64,000 bases of DNA, taken from positions 930,001 through 994,000 of the forward strand of contig NZ_JAGGMZ010000001.1 of the NCBI RefSeq assembly GCF_017875735.1. Direction: 5' to 3'. This DNA comes from Arthrobacter sp. CAN_C5 (GTDB lineage Bacteria; Actinomycetota; Actinomycetes; Actinomycetales; Micrococcaceae). The notes under the pieces were generated by a model, which saw nothing but the letters and a program-made list of their open reading frames with translations, did not search any database and was not told where the DNA came from. Below, piece by piece: positions 49,967-58,369 of the stretch (within the stretch, counting starts at the first letter, position 1; each line of letters starts with the position of its first letter). A program made the position numbers and the translations under genes.

Positions 49967-52900
49967 GTGTCAGTGCAGGAACCAGGGGACTCCGCTGGGA
50001 CTTCACTGTTGCCGTGGCTCCAACAGCTCGGAGCCCACGCCGGGACGGACACCCTGCTGCACTTCTCGCCTGCCTCGACCAACAGCATCGATCTCACCCA
50101 CGCACACCCCTCCGGTCTAGCGCAGCTGCTCGCCGGTCGTCGTACCCGCCTGTCCACGCTCCTGCGTGACCCGGCGCAGTACGCCGCGGCGATGAAAACG
50201 GCCCAGGTGTTGCGCGCCAAGATCTACGAGCTGGGCACCGAACGGGGGATCGACGTCGGATACCTGGCGGCGGGCACCGCTGCCTGGCGCAGCGTTGACG
50301 ACGACGGCAGGACTGAAGCGTTGACTGCGCCCGTGATGTTGACGGCTGTCTCGCTGACCGTTCACGCCTCCCAGGACGACTACGAGCTGCAACTGACCGA
50401 GCACGCACGGCTGAACCCGGCACTGGTCCGGCACCTGCGGGGCGTTCAGGGCATTCCACTCGACGCCGAGGCCATTGCACGGCTTGCCTACGGTACCGCC
50501 CGTTTCGATCCGCTCCCCGTGCTGGACCGTCTCCGTGCGGTCACCGAGGGTGTCCGCGGAATGGCGATCGAGCATCACCTCCTGGTGTCTACGTTCGCGG
50601 ATCTCGGCGACCTTGCCGACGACGCCGCCATCCGGGGCGAACACCCGGTTCTGGCCGCCCTGATGGAGGCGGCACGCGATGGCCAGGCCGCGCCGTCGTC
50701 CGGCCCCACCGATCTCACCGACCGGGTCACACCTGTTGACGAGCGCCACCCCGCGGAAGAGGTGCTCATCCGGGACGCGGACTCAACGCAACAGGAGGTC
50801 CTGGACCAGATCGGCCAGGGACACTCGCTGGTGGTTTCCTCACCGCCGGGATCAGGACAGACCCAGACGGCGCTGAACGCTATCGCGGGGCTCACCGAAC
50901 AGGGTAAGAGCGTTCTGGTTGTTGCCGAACGCCGCGGAACCCTCAACGAACTGGTGGAGGAACTCGACACGCTCAACCTCGGGTCCCTGGTGCTGCAGCT
51001 CAACGCCAACATCAATGAGCAGCAGTTGAAGGACCAACTGATCCGCGCCATTGTGAGAAATGAGAAGGCTACCCAGCCCGAACTTGCTGGCCTGCATCAG
51101 ACCCTGGTGGAGAACCGCCATCAGCTGCAGGATCACGTCAAGTCTCTGCACAATGTACGAAGCCGCTGGGGCTGCTCGCCCTACCAGGCGATGCAGTCGC
51201 TGGCTGAGCTGACCGCGCTGAACCCGGCCCCCGCCACCACCGTGCGGCTGCTCCGTAGCGTCATGGACAGCATCTCTGACCGCGCCGAACTCACCGGGCG
51301 GCTTCGCCGGGCTGCCGAACTGGGCAGCTTCAGCGCGTCAGCGGTTGATAGTCCCTGGTTCGGGGCGAAACTGCTTAACCGCAAGGAAACCGAGCGCGCT
51401 CACGAGCTTGCCGTTGAGCTGGCACGGGATACTCCGCTGCTTCGGGAAAAGGTGTTGCGGGTCGCAGACTATTCGCAGATCCGGCTCGGTGGTTCCTTCA
51501 CTGAGTGGGGCGAGCAGCTGGACCTCCTCGCAGCGGTCCGCGGGAGTCTGGACAAGTTCACGCCGGACATCTTCGACCGGCCGGTCACCGACCTCATCTC
51601 GGCCACCGCGCCGTCGTCGTGGCGCCGCGAACGGGCCATCGAAATGAGCTCGATGACCCGCTCACGGCTCCGCAGGGTAGCCAAGGAATACGTGCGTCCC
51701 GGGGTCCACATCGCGGATCTCCATGCATCGCTGGTGGAAGTGCAGCAGCAGCGCACGCGCTGGACCCGTTACGCGACCACCGAACGGCACCCCGCGGTCC
51801 CCACCGGTCTCGCCGAGATCAACAGCTTCCACCAGAGAATCAGCCTGCAGCTGGATGAGCTCAACCGCGTGCTCGCCACCACGCCTGGCCACATTGACCT
51901 GGCGGACATGCCGCTGGACGACCTCGGTCGCCGACTGGCCGGACTGGCCAGGGACGAAGAGACTCTCGCGACCCTGCCGGAACGCACCCTGCTGCTGGAT
52001 GAAATGCGTGAGCACGGCCTGGGCGACCTTCTCGACGACCTGGCGAGCCGCGAGGTGGGCCCGGAACAGGTTGGCTCCGAGCTGGAACTGGCTTGGTGGC
52101 AGTCCGCCCTCGACGCCATGATCAGCGGCGACGACTACCTGGCCATGTCGGACGGCGGCAGTCTCCGGCGGTTGGAGGCCGACTACCGCTTGGCGGACAA
52201 CGCGCACATCGCCTCCGGGCCGGGCAGGCTCCGGTTTGCCCTGGCGGAACGGTGGCGGTCGGCAGTTGCCTCGCAGCCTGACGAATCTCAGAAGCTGCGT
52301 GATCTGCTGCGCACCGGCACCCTGGATCTTCCGGGGCTCAGTGCCCAGAACGACGAGCTGGTGACAGCGCTCATGCCTGTATGGGCCGCGAGTCCTCTGA
52401 TGCTGCCCATGGTGCTGCCGGCAGGTAAGACCTTCGACGCGGTGATCATTCTCGACGCCGAGTCGATCTCCCTGCAGTCGGCTATCCCGGCGATCGCACG
52501 CGCCCGCCAGGTCATCGCCTTCGGTGACGACCGGCTGGGCGGCCCCCAGGGGTTCAGCGTTGGGTCAACCGCTGCTGCGACGCCGGAAGCCAACCAGCTG
52601 ACGAGTGCCTCCTCCGCCCTCGCGACCATCTTCCCGACGGTCGACCTCAGCGTGGTCTATCGATGTGTCGACAAGGCGCTGACCAGCTACCTCAGCGACA
52701 CCTTCTACGAGGGCAGGCTCTCACGCCTCCCCCACGGCTCGGAAATAACTGGCGCCGGTCGCGCGCTCACGGTGGAGTATCTGCCGGACGGCACGGGTAT
52801 GCCCAGCGCCGACCAGGCTGGCGTGGAGAGTGTCGACGCCGAGGTGGCGCGCGTCGCCGACCTGGTGTTTGAGCACATCCGGCTCCGGCCCAGCAGCTCG

Positions 52901-53956
52901 CTGGCCGTCGTCACCGCCAGCCCCCGCCACGCCGGCCGCATCGGCCAGGCAATTAGACAGCGGATGACCGATCTCCCGTGGTCTGCCGATTTCTTCGCCC
53001 CCGGACGGGAATCCTTTCGGGTGGTCCCGGTCGAGCGGGCAGCCGGCATCACGCGCGACTGCGTGATCTTCTCCCTCGGGTTCGGCAGGACCCCGCACGG
53101 CAGGGCGCTCCACAACTTTGGCCAGCTCTCCGGAGCGGACGGCCGGGGGCGGTTTGTGACCGCTATGACCCGGGCACGTCAACGGCTGCATGTGGTGACC
53201 TGCTTCCTTCCCAGCGACCTCGATCCCGACCGGCTCGAGCACGGTGCCCTTGATTTCTATGGGCTGCTGGAACGCGAACTGGGCGAACGGGTACCCGACG
53301 CAGCACCCGGACAAGGGTCATCGGATGAGGCACCGAACCCGGATCCGCTGGTCGCTGACCTGGTGAGCCGGCTCCGTGAACGGGGCGCCCATGTCCTTGA
53401 CCACTACGATGGGGTCCTCGACATTGTTGCGACGGGGAGTGTCCGCGCCGCGGACACGTCCAAGGACCCGGCCAGCAGTGCCCAGATTCCGCCGATGGCG
53501 ATTGAATCGGATGGCACGGAGCGGTACCGGACCATGACCGTCAGGGAACGCAGCAGACTCCGCCCGCAGCTGCTGGAACGCATGGGGTGGCGGTACATGC
53601 CGCTCTGGACCATCGAAGTTTTCACCGACCCTAATGGATGCGCAGACCTGGTGAGCAGCTACCTCGGACTCCCCGACACGCCAGCAGCTGGGCGCCGCCC
53701 TGTGACGGGTCCCGCTTCACGGCTGGGTCGAACGAGCGAAGCAATCGTCGAGGATGCTCGAACGCAGGTCAAAAGGCCTCCCCAGGGGGCCCCCGACGAC
53801 GGTGCTTCGGCCAGCGTTCTGCCTGCCAGCGGAGCGGCGTCCACCGGAGGTGTCCTCCCGAAGCACGCTGCCGAAGACGAGGGCAGGTCCTGGGGCGACG
53901 CTGAGGATTCGCACGAGGAGTGGCTGAAAGACCAGCGTCCACCGCACTGGGACTGA
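49967..53956 (+). CDS. DUF4011 / SF1 helicase-like / Vsr-like nuclease protein with defective Walker A
   Basis: This 1329-aa protein looks like a fusion of three parts. The N-terminal about 10-220 resembles DUF4011 (LLPWLQQLGAHAGTDTLLHF, then RGIDVGYLAAGTAAWR). The middle is an Upf1-like SF1 helicase: the P-loop reads SPPGSGQTQTA with Q298 instead of Lys; the Walker B site reads IILDAESI (D830, A831, E832) where DEAS is usual; FTAMTRAR-type motif VI is present as VTAMTRARQRLHVV. The C-terminal about 1129-1222 matches a Vsr-like nuclease fold with LDIV, AIESDG and VRERSRLRPQLLERMGWRYMPLW. A GTG with AAGGAG 6 nt upstream sets the start. Relatives include the single-gene Hhe defence type, but the ATPase defect makes its activity doubtful. 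Confidence 0.85.
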   Translation: MSVQEPGDSAGTSLLPWLQQLGAHAGTDTLLHFSPASTNSIDLTHAHPSGLAQLLAGRRTRLSTLLRDPAQYAAAMKTAQVLRAKIYELGTERGIDVGYLAAGTAAWRSVDDDGRTEALTAPVMLTAVSLTVHASQDDYELQLTEHARLNPALVRHLRGVQGIPLDAEAIARLAYGTARFDPLPVLDRLRAVTEGVRGMAIEHHLLVSTFADLGDLADDAAIRGEHPVLAALMEAARDGQAAPSSGPTDLTDRVTPVDERHPAEEVLIRDADSTQQEVLDQIGQGHSLVVSSPPGSGQTQTALNAIAGLTEQGKSVLVVAERRGTLNELVEELDTLNLGSLVLQLNANINEQQLKDQLIRAIVRNEKATQPELAGLHQTLVENRHQLQDHVKSLHNVRSRWGCSPYQAMQSLAELTALNPAPATTVRLLRSVMDSISDRAELTGRLRRAAELGSFSASAVDSPWFGAKLLNRKETERAHELAVELARDTPLLREKVLRVADYSQIRLGGSFTEWGEQLDLLAAVRGSLDKFTPDIFDRPVTDLISATAPSSWRRERAIEMSSMTRSRLRRVAKEYVRPGVHIADLHASLVEVQQQRTRWTRYATTERHPAVPTGLAEINSFHQRISLQLDELNRVLATTPGHIDLADMPLDDLGRRLAGLARDEETLATLPERTLLLDEMREHGLGDLLDDLASREVGPEQVGSELELAWWQSALDAMISGDDYLAMSDGGSLRRLEADYRLADNAHIASGPGRLRFALAERWRSAVASQPDESQKLRDLLRTGTLDLPGLSAQNDELVTALMPVWAASPLMLPMVLPAGKTFDAVIILDAESISLQSAIPAIARARQVIAFGDDRLGGPQGFSVGSTAAATPEANQLTSASSALATIFPTVDLSVVYRCVDKALTSYLSDTFYEGRLSRLPHGSEITGAGRALTVEYLPDGTGMPSADQAGVESVDAEVARVADLVFEHIRLRPSSSLAVVTASPRHAGRIGQAIRQRMTDLPWSADFFAPGRESFRVVPVERAAGITRDCVIFSLGFGRTPHGRALHNFGQLSGADGRGRFVTAMTRARQRLHVVTCFLPSDLDPDRLEHGALDFYGLLERELGERVPDAAPGQGSSDEAPNPDPLVADLVSRLRERGAHVLDHYDGVLDIVATGSVRAADTSKDPASSAQIPPMAIESDGTERYRTMTVRERSRLRPQLLERMGWRYMPLWTIEVFTDPNGCADLVSSYLGLPDTPAAGRRPVTGPASRLGRTSEAIVEDARTQVKRPPQGAPDDGASASVLPASGAASTGGVLPKHAAEDEGRSWGDAEDSHEEWLKDQRPPHWD

Positions 53957-54027
53957 GGCGCTTTCAGGGCCAGGCCCCGGGTGAGGTGAGCACGGTTCAG
54001 CGGCATACGAGGATTGCTTGAACCGTT

Positions 54028-54720
54028 CTACTGGTCTACCGGAGGTGCGCCGGTAAGCACCAGATGAACCTTTCCTGTGCTCGACGCGCCGGCGAGGGCG
54101 GCGGCGTCGGATGGATCGGCCGCTATCACCACCAGCCCCTCGGCGTCCGTGGCGTTGGGCCATCCGGTGGCGGATCCGGCGGAGGAGCCTGATGTCCACA
54201 GCACCGGTGCCGCCCGGACGAGCACGCTGGTAGTTGCCGGGACCTCGAAGCCGTTTCCGGTGCTGAGAACCACATCCACATGCTGCCCGGGGGAGAGCAA
54301 CTGGACGGTGGTTTCATCGGCGGGGCGCAGGGGGACCGCGACCGATCCCGGTGGGGAACCGGTGAGTAGCCCGGTGCCCACCAAAAAGGTCTCTGCCAGG
54401 ACGCTGCCGCGATGCAGGGGAGTGGCCAGCTGTTCCCCGACCACGGCCGGGATCTCGGTGAACGACCGGAACGGGATTGCCTCCGGCGGCAGATCGATAG
54501 TGGTGAGGTGGGCGGGGGTGAGCACGGTGCCCACTGGAAGATCCTCGGCCGCCGCTACCACCCGGGAAAGTGATTGCTCCGGCGGAATGAGGGCTTCGAC
54601 AATTACCGCTGCGGCAAGGCAGAACAATAGTGCAGCGAGAAACCGGCGATGGCGGAAGACAAGCCTCCGGACGCCCAGGGGGAACCCGGTACGTCGTGAG
54701 GGGCTCTTGCCGTTGGCCAT
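54028..54720 (-). CDS. SAF-domain protein, CpaB/RcpC-like
   Basis: This 230-aa protein has an N-terminal basic segment, one transmembrane helix (FLAALLFCLAAAVIVEALI), and an SAF domain (VVAAAEDLPVGTVLTPAHL), as in CpaB/RcpC proteins of Flp/Tad pili. The second half (HVDVVLSTG, VLVRAAPVLWTS, GLVVIAADPSDAAALAG) matches the CpaB beta-clip domain. The rest of the tad locus is not in the window, so it is an orphan here. It is transcribed toward the convergent helicase gene (71-bp gap). Confidence 0.82.
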   Translation of the reverse strand: MANGKSPSRRTGFPLGVRRLVFRHRRFLAALLFCLAAAVIVEALIPPEQSLSRVVAAAEDLPVGTVLTPAHLTTIDLPPEAIPFRSFTEIPAVVGEQLATPLHRGSVLAETFLVGTGLLTGSPPGSVAVPLRPADETTVQLLSPGQHVDVVLSTGNGFEVPATTSVLVRAAPVLWTSGSSAGSATGWPNATDAEGLVVIAADPSDAAALAGASSTGKVHLVLTGAPPVDQ

Positions 54721-54816
54721 TCACCAACGCTAGGGAGGTCCTGCACCCAACGGAAACGATTGACCCGGAATGTGGACAAGACCAACAGCCCGGGGGGGGT
54801 GTCCCTATGTTCTTTG

Positions 54817-56016
54817 TCAAGCTGGTTTGGGGAGTTTTTCCTCGTAGAGAGTCATGTCTCTGAGCATGGCGAAGAGCGTGTCGGTGCGGCGGCGCGCGAG
54901 GGCTATGAGGGCCTGATTGTGGCGTTTGCCTTCGGCGCGTTTCCGGTCGTAGTAGGTCCTGGATACCGGGTCTTTCAGCGCGGCGAACGCGGAGAGGAAC
55001 AGGGCGCGTTTGAGGATCTTGTTGCCTTTCCGTGAGGGGTGGTCGCCGCGGATCGATGTCCCTGACCGCCACGTTACTGGGGCCAGTCCGGCGTATGAGG
55101 CCAGGTGGCCGGCGGTGGCGAAATCCTTGCCAACAATTTCGGTCAGGATGCGGGCTTCTGTCCTCACGCCGACCGCCGGTGTTGACGTCAGGACGAGGTG
55201 AAGAGGGTGGGCCTCCACGAGGGCCTCTACCTGGGCATAGATTTCGGCGCGGGCGTCGCGCAGGCCGAGGAGCATCCCGGCCAGTTGTGGGAGCACGGTC
55301 CCGGCGGCTTTGGTGCCGGCTACCACGACGGTTTGTTCACCCAGGGCGGCGAAAATCTCCTCCGCCCACCGGTTGCCGGCCCGTGGAGCGAATTTGGTTA
55401 AGAAGGTGCCCACCCGAGTTCTGCCGGCGGCCGCCAAGGCCGCGGGTGTCGGGTATTTGCGCAATAGCTCGGCCATGGCTCGGTGGTCCAGATGCCCGCC
55501 GATGACCCGTTCCAGCGCGGGGTGGATCTGCGTCAGTAGGCCCCGAATCCGGTTGGATGTCGCGGTGGCCTGGGCGGCCAGATCGTCGTCGAAACCACAG
55601 AGCATGGACAGCTCAGCGCCCTGTTCATCGGCCACGACAATGGAACGCAGCGTGTGCGGCATGGTCCGCGCCGCCTCAGCAATGATGTAGGCGTCGCGGG
55701 CGTCAGTTTTCGCCTCGCCGGGGTGCAGGTCAGCGATCCTTCGCATGGCGAGGCCGGGCAGGTAGCCGACCAGGATTCCAGCGGACTGGGCAACAGCGAC
55801 CGGTAACGCGCCGATGGTGGCCGGCTGATCCACGACCAACAACAGGTTCCCATGAATGGTCAGGGAGCCGATGATTGCGCGTAGTTTCGCCTCGTCATTG
55901 GGCAGCGTCTTATCGAGGAGCTTCTTACCTGACTTATCCAGTGCCACCGCGTGGTGGTCACTCTTACCGACGTCGACTCCGATGAAGACGTCGACGCTCT
56001 CATAACCCTTGATCAC
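54817..56016 (-). CDS. IS110-family transposase (element 1)
   Basis: This 399-aa DEDD recombinase has an N-terminal RuvC-like domain: GVDVGKSDHHAVALD, VVDQPATIGALPVA, and EAKTDARDAYIIAEAAR with the catalytic acids. The C-terminal Tnp20 domain has TPAVGVRTEARILTEI, HLASYAGLAPVTWRSG and GNKILKRALFLSAF, which includes the Ser involved in recombination. A GTG start at 56016 has GGAGG 6 nt upstream; the frame is open 20 codons further but without that site. The stop TGA overlaps a TTGACA hexamer in the element end. The frame is intact, so the copy may be active. Confidence 0.93.
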   Translation of the reverse strand: MIKGYESVDVFIGVDVGKSDHHAVALDKSGKKLLDKTLPNDEAKLRAIIGSLTIHGNLLLVVDQPATIGALPVAVAQSAGILVGYLPGLAMRRIADLHPGEAKTDARDAYIIAEAARTMPHTLRSIVVADEQGAELSMLCGFDDDLAAQATATSNRIRGLLTQIHPALERVIGGHLDHRAMAELLRKYPTPAALAAAGRTRVGTFLTKFAPRAGNRWAEEIFAALGEQTVVVAGTKAAGTVLPQLAGMLLGLRDARAEIYAQVEALVEAHPLHLVLTSTPAVGVRTEARILTEIVGKDFATAGHLASYAGLAPVTWRSGTSIRGDHPSRKGNKILKRALFLSAFAALKDPVSRTYYDRKRAEGKRHNQALIALARRRTDTLFAMLRDMTLYEEKLPKPA

Positions 56017-56275
56017 CGCAAACCTCCAGCCTTTAGAACTCCAGTAAAAAGGTGCTGGTCTGTCCTGCGGTGGCAAGCGTCGGCATCCACGTTACGGCTG
56101 ACTTGTCGCCCTAAAAACGCGACTGGTCTTGTCCCCATCAGCGATCACCTGACACCTATCGGCACCTGGTGACAACACCCCCCGGATCATCAACGACTGG
56201 GGGCAAAAATCATGCCAGGACCGACAGGCCAGCAACCCCAATTCTTACTCAACAAGGGGCTACTAAAAAGGTAAC
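56017..56275 (-). ncRNA. Candidate bridge-RNA region of element 1
   Basis: The 259-bp stretch upstream of the transposase start has no ORF of its own. It shares with the second element the blocks TGCTGGTCTGTCCTGCGG (56053-56070), CGGCATCCACGTTACGG (56081-56097) and ATCATGCCAGGACCGACAGG (from 56209). The first and third can pair imperfectly (CAGGACCGACAGGCCAGCA). IS110 elements are known to make bridge RNA from this position. The RNA itself is not shown, so this is a candidate only. Confidence 0.45.
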
Positions 56276-56397
56276 GGGGTGTCCCTATGTTTTTTGTCAA
56301 GCTGGTTGGGTGGTTTTCGGAGATTGGGGTTTGCCGGGTTTTTGGGCAGGAGGGAGTGGCCGGTGGCGCGTGGTCGGCCGGCTGCTGGGCTGGTTGT

Positions 56398-57597
56398 TTA
56401 GGCGGCTTTGACTGCGGGTGCCTCGTATAGCACTCCGTCGCGCAGCATCGCGAACAGTACATCGCGGCGGCGTCTGGCGAGGGCGATCAGGGCCTGATTA
56501 TGCCGTTTGCCTTGGGCTCGTTTGCGGTCGTAGTACGCCCGTGAGACGGGGTCTTTCAGGGCCGCGAATGCGGAGAGGAAGAACGCCCGTTTGAGGATCT
56601 TGTTGCCCTTTTTTGAGGAGTGGTCTCCTCGGATCGAGGTACCGGATCGCCACGTCACCGGCGCGAGTCCGGCGTAGGATCCCAGATGCCCGGCGGTCTT
56701 GAATTCCTTGCCTGCAACCTCGGTAATGATCCGTGCTGCCGTCCTGACGCCGACCGCCGGTAGGGACGTCAGGAGTTCGTGAAGAGGGTGGGCCTCCACG
56801 ATGGCTTCAACCTGGGTCAGAACCTCGGCACGAGAGGTGCGTAGTTGGGTCAGCTGCGCGGCGAGTTGGGGCAACACGACGCCGGCGGCGCCAGTGCCGG
56901 CCACGACTACGCTCTGCTCACCCAGAGCGGTGAAGATCTCTTCTGCCCAGCGCCTGCCGGCCCGCGGCGCGGACTTGGCCATGAACGCGGCGACCCGGCT
57001 CTGGCCAGCCCGGCGCAGAGCCTCAGGGGCAGGGTATTTCCGCAGCAGTTCGGCCATTACGGGGTGGTCCAGGTGCGGGCCGATGGCCCGTTCCAGGGCC
57101 GGGTGGATCTGCGTGAGGAGCCCGCGGATCCGGTTCGAGGCGGCGGTGGCCTGCTTGGCCAGGTCGTCGTCGAAACCGCAGAGCATTGACAGCTCTGCGG
57201 CCTGTTCATCGGCGACGGCAATCGAGCGCAGCGTGTGCGGCATGCTCCGGGCGGCCTCAGCAATGATGTAAGCGTCTCGGGCATCCGTCTTGGCCTCACC
57301 GGGGTGCAGGTCAGCGATGCGGCGCATCGCCAGGCCCGGCAGGTAACCGACGAGGATACCGGCGGCCTGCGCCACAGCGACCGGCAGTGCACCGATGGTG
57401 GCCGGCTGGTCCACGACGAGTAAAAGCGTGCCGTGCTTGGTGAGACTGTCGATGATCGCCCGCAGTTTCGCCTCGTCTTGCGGCAGTGCCTTATCGAGCA
57501 GTTTCTTGCCGTTCCTGTCCAACGCCACCGCGTGGTGGTTGGACTTACCGACATCGACGCCGATAAACACATCGACGAGTTCGTGATCCTTAATCAC
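56398..57597 (-). CDS. IS110-family transposase (element 2)
   Basis: This 399-aa DEDD recombinase is roughly four-fifths identical to the copy in element 1 by eye. It has GVDVGKSNHHAVALD and EAKTDARDAYIIAEAAR. The C-terminal Tnp20 part carries LPAVGVRTAARIITEV, HLGSYAGLAPVTWRSG and GNKILKRAFFLSAF. A GTG start at 57597 follows GGAGG with 5-nt spacing. The frame is intact. Its protein may act on its own ends or on those of the neighbouring element, since the ends are near-identical. Confidence 0.93.
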   Translation of the reverse strand: MIKDHELVDVFIGVDVGKSNHHAVALDRNGKKLLDKALPQDEAKLRAIIDSLTKHGTLLLVVDQPATIGALPVAVAQAAGILVGYLPGLAMRRIADLHPGEAKTDARDAYIIAEAARSMPHTLRSIAVADEQAAELSMLCGFDDDLAKQATAASNRIRGLLTQIHPALERAIGPHLDHPVMAELLRKYPAPEALRRAGQSRVAAFMAKSAPRAGRRWAEEIFTALGEQSVVVAGTGAAGVVLPQLAAQLTQLRTSRAEVLTQVEAIVEAHPLHELLTSLPAVGVRTAARIITEVAGKEFKTAGHLGSYAGLAPVTWRSGTSIRGDHSSKKGNKILKRAFFLSAFAALKDPVSRAYYDRKRAQGKRHNQALIALARRRRDVLFAMLRDGVLYEAPAVKAA

Positions 57598-57855
57598 TAC
57601 TACCTCCAGAGGTGAAACCCAATGAGACCGTGCTGGTCTGTCCTGCGGCCCCAGAGCTCGGCATCCACGTTACGGCCGACCTACCACGATGGTGTCTGCA
57701 GCTGGTCCGGTCCCCATTAGCGATCCTCTGGCGCCTATCGAACCCCGGTGACAACACCCCCGGATCATACATTCGACTGGGGGACTCAATCATGCCAGGA
57801 CCGACAGGCCAGCAACCCCGATTCTTGCTCGTTTAGGGGCTATAAGAAAGGTAAC
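57598..57855 (-). ncRNA. Candidate bridge-RNA region of element 2
   Basis: This 258-bp noncoding 5' region aligns with that of element 1: TGCTGGTCTGTCCTGCGG at 57631-57648, CGGCATCCACGTTACGG at 57659-57675, and ATCATGCCAGGACCGACAGG from 57789. Between the blocks the two copies differ, as expected if loops carry element-specific guide sequences. It remains a candidate by position and conservation. Confidence 0.45.
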
Positions 57856-57894
57856 GGGGGGGGGTGGAGGACGGGTCGTGCCAGCTAACCGCGC

Positions 57895-58242
57895 CTAGCT
57901 CGCGGCGGCAGTCGTTTTGGAGCTCTCCGAAGGTTTTTTCACTGTCGTCGAAGCATCCTTGCCCGGGCTGGTCTTGGCCGCGCCGGACCCCGGGGAGGAC
58001 TGATCGGAGGAGGTGCCGGATGACGGGCTGCTACTGCTCGTTCCCGGGTCAACCGACTTCTTGCTGTCGCGCGAGTCGTTACGGTAAAAACCCGACCCCT
58101 TGAACACCACACCCACGCTGTTGAACTTCTTCCTCAGCGATCCCTCGCATTCGGGGCACTCGGTGAGTGAGTTGTCAGAAAAGGCCTGATGGATATCGAA
58201 GGCATGGTCGCAGTCTTTGCAGGCGTATGCGTAGGTTGGCAA
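57895..58242 (-). CDS. ruc: FmdB-type zinc-ribbon protein, Ruc-like redox-regulated chaperone
   Basis: This 115-aa protein has an N-terminal zinc ribbon (C8-x2-C11 and C29-x2-C32) followed by a Ser/Pro/Lys/Thr-rich disordered tail. It matches Mycobacterium tuberculosis Rv0991c (Ruc), a redox-regulated chaperone repressed by HrcA and located next to a 5-FTHF cyclo-ligase gene and galU. Here the same order is kept and a CIRCE-type repeat lies 57 bp upstream. The TTG start is supported by AGGAGG 7 nt upstream. The family assignment is firm; the chaperone role is by homology and synteny. Confidence 0.78.
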   Translation of the reverse strand: MPTYAYACKDCDHAFDIHQAFSDNSLTECPECEGSLRKKFNSVGVVFKGSGFYRNDSRDSKKSVDPGTSSSSPSSGTSSDQSSPGSGAAKTSPGKDASTTVKKPSESSKTTAAAS

Positions 58243-58298
58243 AGCAAATCCTCCTGGACGAGCGTGATTCCCGGAACTGGATCACCAACCCGATTCGG

Positions 58299-58325
58299 CT
58301 GGCACTCTAGTGGTCCGAGTGCCAA
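58299..58325. promoter_or_regulatory. CIRCE-type operator upstream of ruc
   Basis: Read on the minus strand it is TTGGCACTC-N9-GAGTGCCAG, the same left arm as the second CIRCE of groES. The spacer is 9 bp as required. It is 57 bp before the ruc TTG. A TAGACT hexamer lies directly upstream, as a possible -10. Confidence 0.72.
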
Positions 58326-58369
58326 GTCTACACTGCCGGTGACCAGACGATGTCGCGGCGACGTCTCGC

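Larger units (their letters stand above)
54800..56275 (-). mobile_element. IS110-family element 1
   Basis: The element runs from TGTCCCTATG just right of an 8-bp G run (54792-54799) to GGTAAC just left of a 4-bp G run (56276-56279). It carries one IS110 transposase gene on the minus strand and a 259-bp 5' noncoding region. The same terminal sequences occur at the second element, which begins directly after the G4. No terminal inverted repeats were seen, as expected for IS110. Confidence 0.8.
56280..57855 (-). mobile_element. IS110-family element 2
   Basis: The second element lies head-to-tail with the first, from TGTCCCTATG after the G4 at 56276-56279 to GGTAAC before a 9-bp G run (57856-57864). 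It encodes an IS110 transposase on the minus strand and a 258-bp 5' noncoding region. Its transposase differs clearly from the first copy, so it is a related but distinct element. It carries about 120 bp of extra sequence between the stop and its left end. Confidence 0.8.

Noticed and set aside
54800-57855. A composite transposon bounded by two IS110 copies
   Set aside because: The elements are directly adjacent with only four bases between, so they enclose no cargo.
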